64,000 bases of DNA from JAQBQH01 sp035607415 (GTDB lineage: Bacteria; Myxococcota_A; Polyangia; Palsa-1104), in assembly GCA_035607415.1 (NCBI GenBank), contig DATNAQ010000067.1, forward strand, positions 1-64,000, written 5' to 3'. Under the pieces are notes generated by a model. The model was not told the DNA's origin. It saw only the letters and a list, made by a program, of their open reading frames with translations, and did no database searches. Of this stretch, positions 59,367-64,000 are shown piece by piece (the first letter of the stretch is position 1; every line of letters begins with the position of its first letter). A program made the translations under genes and the position numbers.

Positions 59367-59778
59367 ATGCGCGTGCTGGCGCTGAATGCGGGATCGAGCA
59401 ACCTCGAGTGGACGCTGCTCGACGGCGACGGCGGCGCCACCGTCGGCACCCGCTTTCGCGGGCCGACCGTCGTCGATCGCGCGGTGCCCGCCGAGCTGCC
59501 GTCGCTCGTGCAAGTGGCCCCCTTCGACGGTGGGGGCGGCGCCGCTTCGGCTTTCACAGCCTCAGCGTGCGGTGGGCCGTGATGATGGCGACGCGCGCCA
59601 GGTCGACGTGCTCGCCGATGCGCTCCGGGCTGCGCCTCGGCGACGAGCCGGCGCATCCGCCCGCGGGCGACCGCTGACCTCGGCGCGCGACGCTCGGGTG
59701 TCCGCCCTCGTCGTCCACGCGCGCGAGAACCTGGTGATCCTCGCCGACCTCCTCGGCGCGACGCGCTCGACGCACTGA
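59367..59778 (+). pseudogene. ackA: Acetate kinase remnant, frameshifted and internally deleted
   Basis: The ATG at 59367 begins MRVLALNAGSSNLEWTLLD, the N-terminus of acetate kinase. The family segment RRWGRRRFGFHSLSVRWA then appears in a second frame (about 59525-59578). The C-terminal SARDARVSALVVHARENLVILADLL appears in a third frame ending at the stop 59776-59778. Only about 137 codons remain of a ~370-400-residue enzyme, so it cannot be active. The loss of the middle with both ends retained suggests internal deletions. Confidence 0.75.
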
Positions 59779-59856
59779 CCACAGTCGGCGGCGGCGCGTA
59801 TTGGGCGCAGCGCTCGCCGTGCCTACGGATGGATGCAGAAGCCGAGGAGCAGGTTG

Positions 59857-60237
59857 ATGGCGCAGGTCAGAACGCCCGAAGCCGGCAAAGCGCGCGGCGA
59901 AGAGCGCGGCGCCGGCCGCGGCAAGCCGCTCTGCACCGACGAGCTCGCGAAGATCGACGCCGACTGCGTCATCGGCGACGGCGAGGCCGAGACCACCCCG
60001 CTCGCCACGAGCTGGCACTCCAACGAGCTCCTCAGCCCCGCCACCGAAGGCGTGGTGCCGCCCATCCTGCACCTCAACGGCTACAAGATCGCCAACCCGT
60101 GCGTGCTCGCGCGCATCAGCCTCGACGAGCGCGACCACCTCACGCGCGGCTACGGCGACACGCCGTGGCGACGTGTCCGCCATCGGGACGAGGAACGCGC
60201 CGCTGCCGCCATGAACCACAGGAGGTTCCAAGGATGA
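59857..60237 (+). pseudogene. xfp: Phosphoketolase remnant with large in-frame deletion and lost C-terminus
   Basis: From the ATG at 59857 (AGGAG upstream) the frame reads a phosphoketolase-like start, LCTDELAKIDA, which jumps in frame to VIGDGEAETTPLATSWHSN and PILHLNGYKIANPCVLARIS. That is the thiamine-diphosphate site region of xylulose-5-P/fructose-6-P phosphoketolase, normally found after residue ~150. The frame then ends at RGYGDTP...MNHRRFQG. About 126 codons remain of ~790. The stop shares ATGA with the aldolase start. It lies next to an acetate kinase remnant, its usual pathway partner. Confidence 0.75.
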
Positions 60238-61277
60238 GCCACCAGCTCGAAGAGACCGCGCAGGCGCTCGTCGCCGCCGGCAAGGGGATCCTGGCCGCCG
60301 ACGAGAGCACCCGCACCATCGGCAAGCGCTTCGCGGCGCTCGGCATCCCGTCGACGGCGGAGACGCGGCGCGCCTATCGCCAGATGCTGTTCGGCACGCC
60401 CGACCTGTCGCGCTACATCAGCGGCGTGATCCTCTACGACGAGACCATTCGCCAGACCGACGATCAGGGCCGGCCGCTCGCCGAGCTCGTGGTGCAGGCG
60501 GGGATGATCCCCGGCATCAAGGTCGACACCGGCGCCAAGCCGCTGGCGCTCTGCCCCGACGAGAAGGTGACCGAGGGCCTCGACGGGCTGCGCGCGCGGC
60601 TCGAGGAGTATCGGGGGCGTGGCGCGCGCTTCGCCAAGTGGCGCGCGGTCATCAAGATCGGCGACGACCTGCCGAGCGCGACCTGCCTCGACGTCAACGC
60701 GCAGGCGCTGGCGCGCTATGCGGCGCTCTGCCAGGAGCAGGACCTGGTGCCCATCGTCGAGCCCGAGGTGCTCATGAACGGCGCCCATCCGCTCGCGCGC
60801 ACCGAGGCGGTCACGAGCGCGGTGCTGGTGCGCGTGTTCGCGGCGCTGCGCGCGCAGCGGGTGCGGCTCGAGGGCATGCTGCTCAAGCCGAACATGGTGG
60901 TGCCGGGCAAGGAGTCGGACGAGCCCGCCTCGGTGGCGGCGGTCGCGGCGGCGACGATGCGCGTCCTCAGGCGCACCGTGCCCGCGGCCGTGCCGGGCAT
61001 CGTGTTCCTCTCCGGCGGACAGGACGCGCGTCAGGCGACGGTGCACCTCAACGCCATCAACCTCGACGAGGAAGGGCGGCCGTGGCGCGTGACCTTCTCG
61101 TTCGCGCGCGCGCTCCAGGATCCCGCGCTCGCCGCCTGGAACGGGCGGCCGTCGGGCGTGCGCGCGGGACAGGAGGCGCTCTCGCATCGCGCGCGGTGCA
61201 ACAGCGCCGCCACGCTCGGCAGTTATCACGACGCGATGGAGCGCCGCGGCACCGAGCCGGAGCTGACGCTGCACTGA
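60234..61277 (+). CDS. Class I fructose-bisphosphate aldolase
   Basis: A 347-residue class I (Schiff-base) aldolase of the animal/plant-like type. It has ILAADESTRTIGKRF at the start, KWRAVIKI and the active-site Lys218 in MLLKPNMVVPGK, then GIVFLSGGQ. It interconverts fructose-1,6-bisphosphate with the two triose phosphates. The ATG at 60234 has GGAGG upstream and overlaps the stop of the phosphoketolase remnant. It appears intact, a survivor of an otherwise decayed carbon-metabolism operon. Confidence 0.9.
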   Translation: MSHQLEETAQALVAAGKGILAADESTRTIGKRFAALGIPSTAETRRAYRQMLFGTPDLSRYISGVILYDETIRQTDDQGRPLAELVVQAGMIPGIKVDTGAKPLALCPDEKVTEGLDGLRARLEEYRGRGARFAKWRAVIKIGDDLPSATCLDVNAQALARYAALCQEQDLVPIVEPEVLMNGAHPLARTEAVTSAVLVRVFAALRAQRVRLEGMLLKPNMVVPGKESDEPASVAAVAAATMRVLRRTVPAAVPGIVFLSGGQDARQATVHLNAINLDEEGRPWRVTFSFARALQDPALAAWNGRPSGVRAGQEALSHRARCNSAATLGSYHDAMERRGTEPELTLH

Positions 61278-61356
61278 GACGCGTATTCGCCGCGGCCGCG
61301 TTGCCGTCGACGCCGTACTGCGTACGCTGGCAGGCATCGACGAGGAGGCCGCGATC

Positions 61357-63099
61357 ATGCGAACGACGGATGGCTGGTGGAAGGCAATCTTCGCGATCGC
61401 GGCGCTCTCGCTCCTGTCGGCGACGGCCGCGGCGAACCCCGCGCGCCTGCCGGCCACGACGGGCACCGGCAAGCCCAACATCCTGTTCATCATGGGCGAC
61501 GACATCGGCTGGATGCAGCCGAGCATCTATCACCGCGGCCTCATGGTCGGCGAGACGCCCAACATCGATCGCATCGGCCGCGAAGGCGCGATGTTCGTCG
61601 ACTACGTCGCCATGCAGAGCTGCACCTCGGGGCGCAACGCCTTCTTCACGGGCATGTATCCGCTGCGCACCGGCATGATCCCGCCGCAGCTTCCGGGCAG
61701 CCCGAGCTACTTGCGGCCGGGCACGCCGGCGATCGCCAAGATCCTCCTCGACCTCGGCTACACCACCGGCGAGTTCGGCAAGAACCACCTCGGCGACCAC
61801 ACCGAGGCGCTGCCGACGGCGCACGGCTTCCAGGAGTTCTGGGGCTACCTCTACCACCTCGATGCCATGCAGCAGGTGAGCTTCCCCGACATCAACAGGA
61901 ACGCGACCACGCAGGCGATCGCGCCGCCGTGCAAGAACACGCCGATCCCGGGCGTCGCCGAAGTCGCCGGCGCCGTCGATCCGCGCACCACGACCTGCCT
62001 GACGCCGCCGCGGCCGATGCTCTCGTGCCAATCATCCGACGGCAGCGCGCGCAATCAGCGCTGCAAGGACGAGGGGCCGATGACGCTCGATCGCTCGCGC
62101 ACCATCGACGAGGAGATCTCGTCCAAGGTGGTCGATTTTCTCGGACGCCACGATCCGCGCAAGACCGGCAAGCCCTTCTTCGTCTGGTACAACCCCGCGC
62201 GCATGCACATCACGACGATGCTGCCGCCCAAGTACGAGGCGATGCTCGGCGAGCGCGGCGGCAAGGACTGGGGCATCAACGAGGCAGGCATGAAGCAGCT
62301 CGACGACAACATCGGGCTGGTGCTCAAGAAGCTCGAGGAGATGGGCCAGCTCGACAACACGCTCGTCGTCTTCACCACCGACAACGGCGCCGAGGCCATC
62401 ACCTTCCCCGACGGCGGCGTGACGCCGTTCAAGGGACAAAAGGGCGAGGCGTGGGAAGGCGGCTATCGCGCGCCGTGCGTGGTGCGCTGGCCGGGGCACA
62501 TCAAGCCGGGCACGGTGCTCTCGCAGCTGTTCGCCGCGCTCGACTGGATGCCGACGCTGACCGACATCGCCGGCGGTCCCAAAGGCGACGGGCTGCGCAA
62601 GCAGATCGAGGGCGGCAACTACTCCGGCTTCGTGCGCACCACGCTCGACGGCGTGGACCAGACCGACTACCTCCTCGGGCGCACGGCGAAGTCGGCGCGC
62701 GACGTCTTCTATTACTTCTCGGGCGCGACGCCGTCGGCGGTGCGCTACAAGAACTGGAAGATGTACTACACGATGTCGCAGCCGGGCGCCGAGGGCTGGA
62801 TCCTGCCGCTCGTGCCGTTCCACTTCACGCTGGTGCAGAACATCAAGCGCGATCCGTTCGAGCAGGCGGTCGGCGACAACGTGAAGAGCGCGATGGCGAT
62901 CGGCGGTGCCCTGGCCTCGCCGTCGACGGCGTTCCTCTACGACTGGAACCTGCTGCCCATCGGCCAGCAGCTGTGGCTAAAGTGGTTCGAGACGCTCAAG
63001 GCGTTCCCGCCGCTGCAGAAGCCGGCGAGCTACAACCTCCAGCAGGTGATGGATCAGATCAAGGGCAGCTCGGGCGCCAACGCCTCCGTCGGCGACTAA
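61357..63099 (+). CDS. Exported sulfatase
   Basis: A 580-residue arylsulfatase-family protein with a signal peptide (FAIAALSLLSATAAA). Metal ligands are in FIMGDDIGW (Asp48, Asp49), and the FGly site is Cys89 in MQSCTSGRNAFFTG, i.e. CxSxR rather than the common CxPSR or CxAxR. EFGKNHLGD and FTTDNGAE complete the site. Cys would need conversion to formylglycine by a separate maturase, not seen here. The ATG at 61357 has GAGGAGG upstream. The stop is followed at once by the 63099-63225 inverted repeat. Confidence 0.88.
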   Translation: MRTTDGWWKAIFAIAALSLLSATAAANPARLPATTGTGKPNILFIMGDDIGWMQPSIYHRGLMVGETPNIDRIGREGAMFVDYVAMQSCTSGRNAFFTGMYPLRTGMIPPQLPGSPSYLRPGTPAIAKILLDLGYTTGEFGKNHLGDHTEALPTAHGFQEFWGYLYHLDAMQQVSFPDINRNATTQAIAPPCKNTPIPGVAEVAGAVDPRTTTCLTPPRPMLSCQSSDGSARNQRCKDEGPMTLDRSRTIDEEISSKVVDFLGRHDPRKTGKPFFVWYNPARMHITTMLPPKYEAMLGERGGKDWGINEAGMKQLDDNIGLVLKKLEEMGQLDNTLVVFTTDNGAEAITFPDGGVTPFKGQKGEAWEGGYRAPCVVRWPGHIKPGTVLSQLFAALDWMPTLTDIAGGPKGDGLRKQIEGGNYSGFVRTTLDGVDQTDYLLGRTAKSARDVFYYFSGATPSAVRYKNWKMYYTMSQPGAEGWILPLVPFHFTLVQNIKRDPFEQAVGDNVKSAMAIGGALASPSTAFLYDWNLLPIGQQLWLKWFETLKAFPPLQKPASYNLQQVMDQIKGSSGANASVGD

Positions 63100-63225
63100 A
63101 GCGCGATTCACTTGCGTTGAGCGTAGCGAGGTGCGCGAGGCCGAGTTGGATTTGGCAGCGATGAGTCCGCCCAAAGGCAGCCGGCCACGCGCGCCGCAGC
63201 AGATCAACGCAAGTGATTCGCGCTT
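63099..63225. repeat. 22-bp inverted repeat filling a convergent intergenic space
   Basis: The arms 63099-63120 and 63204-63225 are complementary at 21 of 22 positions and enclose 83 bp. The structure begins on the last base of the sulfatase stop and ends on the last base of the next gene's stop. It could be a bidirectional terminator-like stem or a small mobile inverted-repeat unit. No T-runs flank it. Confidence 0.6.
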
Positions 63226-64000
63226 CAGTTCCAGTGGTAGCGCAGGAGGAACACGCTCACGAGCTGTAGCGTGTCGAGCGGGATGCGCGCGTCGGGGCGC
63301 AGATCGAACCAGCGCAGCTGCAGATCGACGCCGAGATCGATGGCGCGCCGGCCGGTGTAGAAGACGCCGCCCTCGAGCGTGTGCGTGAAGCGCGCCTCCG
63401 ACTCGAACGGGATCTGCGTGCGATAGGCGAGGAGGAAGCCGACCGGCACGCGGGGGAAGCGCGGCCGCAGATCGAGCTCGGCGCCGACGCCGAGGACGAT
63501 GTAGCTGCGGTTGACGCCGGGCGCGTCGCCAAAGTAGCCGCGCCACAGATATTGCGCCGAGCCGAGGAGCCCGATCATCGGATGCGGCGCATAGGCGACG
63601 GCGGCGCCCGGCTGCACCGCGTACGCATCGATGCGCTGGCTGATCGCGCCGTTGTCGACCTGCCCGACGGCGAGGCTGGAGCGGACTGCCTCGACCGGCT
63701 GCACCAGCTTGAGGTGCGTGTAGCTGAAGTCGAAGGTGCCGCCCACGCGCACGACGCGGGCGAGGCGCCAGCTCGCGGTCAGGCCGGCGCCGAGCGTGAT
63801 CGGCTCGACGGCGCCGACCACCAGCGCCGAGCGGCCGTCGCTGCCGCCGTTGAGCCCGCCCGAGCCGGCGGCACGGACGGCGAGCCAGCTCGTGACGCTG
63901 GCCTGGAACGTTCCGTCGAGCGCGAGCGCCTCGGCGACGTAGTTGTTCTTGCCGACCAGGTTGCCGCGCAGGTCGTAGCCGGGGCCGTCGATCCACGAGT
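63225..64000 (-). CDS. Outer-membrane beta-barrel-like protein, N-terminus beyond window
   Basis: The minus-strand frame is open from base 64000 to the TGA at 63225-63227, about 258 codons, so the start lies outside the window. The sequence alternates hydrophobic and polar residues in many short strands (VRVGGTFDFSYTHLKL, ALVVGAVEPITLGAG, GVGAELDLRPRFPRVPV, GGVFYTGRRAIDLGVDLQLRWFDL) and ends VSVFLLRYHWN, a typical aromatic C-terminus of outer-membrane barrels. No specific family was recognised. Confidence 0.65.
   Translation of the reverse strand, partial: SWIDGPGYDLRGNLVGKNNYVAEALALDGTFQASVTSWLAVRAAGSGGLNGGSDGRSALVVGAVEPITLGAGLTASWRLARVVRVGGTFDFSYTHLKLVQPVEAVRSSLAVGQVDNGAISQRIDAYAVQPGAAVAYAPHPMIGLLGSAQYLWRGYFGDAPGVNRSYIVLGVGAELDLRPRFPRVPVGFLLAYRTQIPFESEARFTHTLEGGVFYTGRRAIDLGVDLQLRWFDLRPDARIPLDTLQLVSVFLLRYHWN

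Overview
The window is very GC-rich DNA with dense coding on both strands. Its gene content points to a Myxococcota-type bacterium (class Polyangia or a relative). It has five Ser/Thr protein kinases, two of them tandem kinase-TPR paralogues, and an FHA-domain sigma54 activator. It also has a TIGR02266-like PilZ protein, lipoproteins with Cys-rich CGNG...E.CD repeats, a PilY1/minor-pilin operon and many secreted lipoprotein enzymes. Genus cannot be given from sequence alone. No rRNA, tRNA or CRISPR array was found.

Layout. 1-7904: a polysaccharide-use locus of two divergent operons. Leftward are a lipoprotein with two copies of an unassigned module, a ROK regulator, a GH16 beta-glucanase and a family-5 solute-binding lipoprotein cut by the window edge. 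Rightward are a GH26 mannanase, a one-module lipoprotein and a ricin-B/thaumatin-like protein. Both operons start just behind the same 25-bp inverted repeat. 7882-15250: a PilZ protein, a PAS protein and a leftward kinase / TPR / Cys-rich lipoprotein / FHA-NtrC operon. 15374-21321: a TRAP-type binding protein with an APH-type kinase, an amine oxidase with a Cys-rich lipoprotein, a MAPEG protein and small membrane proteins. 21430-30150: a RoxA-like ribosomal oxygenase, an overlapping radical SAM / TruC / DTW operon, a 1186-residue kinase-ATPase and an alpha/beta hydrolase.

30244-36938: an exported Gln/Thr-rich protein, an SPW-repeat membrane protein, a two-component system, a degenerate DJ-1 protein, an aldehyde dehydrogenase, a DUF488 protein and an alcohol dehydrogenase. 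36997-37231 is a small terminal-inverted-repeat element whose right end supplies the stop codon of a GH18 chitinase (37228-38841). 39054-44803: two tandem kinase-TPR proteins. 44819-51850: a di-heme oxidoreductase, DUF1059, a coiled-coil membrane protein, an ECF41-type sigma factor divergent from a DoxX-like gene, an alpha/alpha-barrel-like protein, a non-RD kinase and a lipoprotein. 51991-58181: the minor pilin operon (pilY1, fimT-like, pilV, pilW, pilX-like).

58392-60237 is a decayed stretch. A possible efflux outer-membrane-factor scrap, an acetate kinase remnant in three frames and a phosphoketolase with a large in-frame deletion surround an intact HAD phosphatase and a class I aldolase, as if a phosphoketolase pathway had been lost. 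A sulfatase, a 22-bp inverted repeat and a partial beta-barrel-like protein end the window. Genes are tightly packed: many pairs share stop/start bases, and at least six convergent pairs overlap at their 3' ends.
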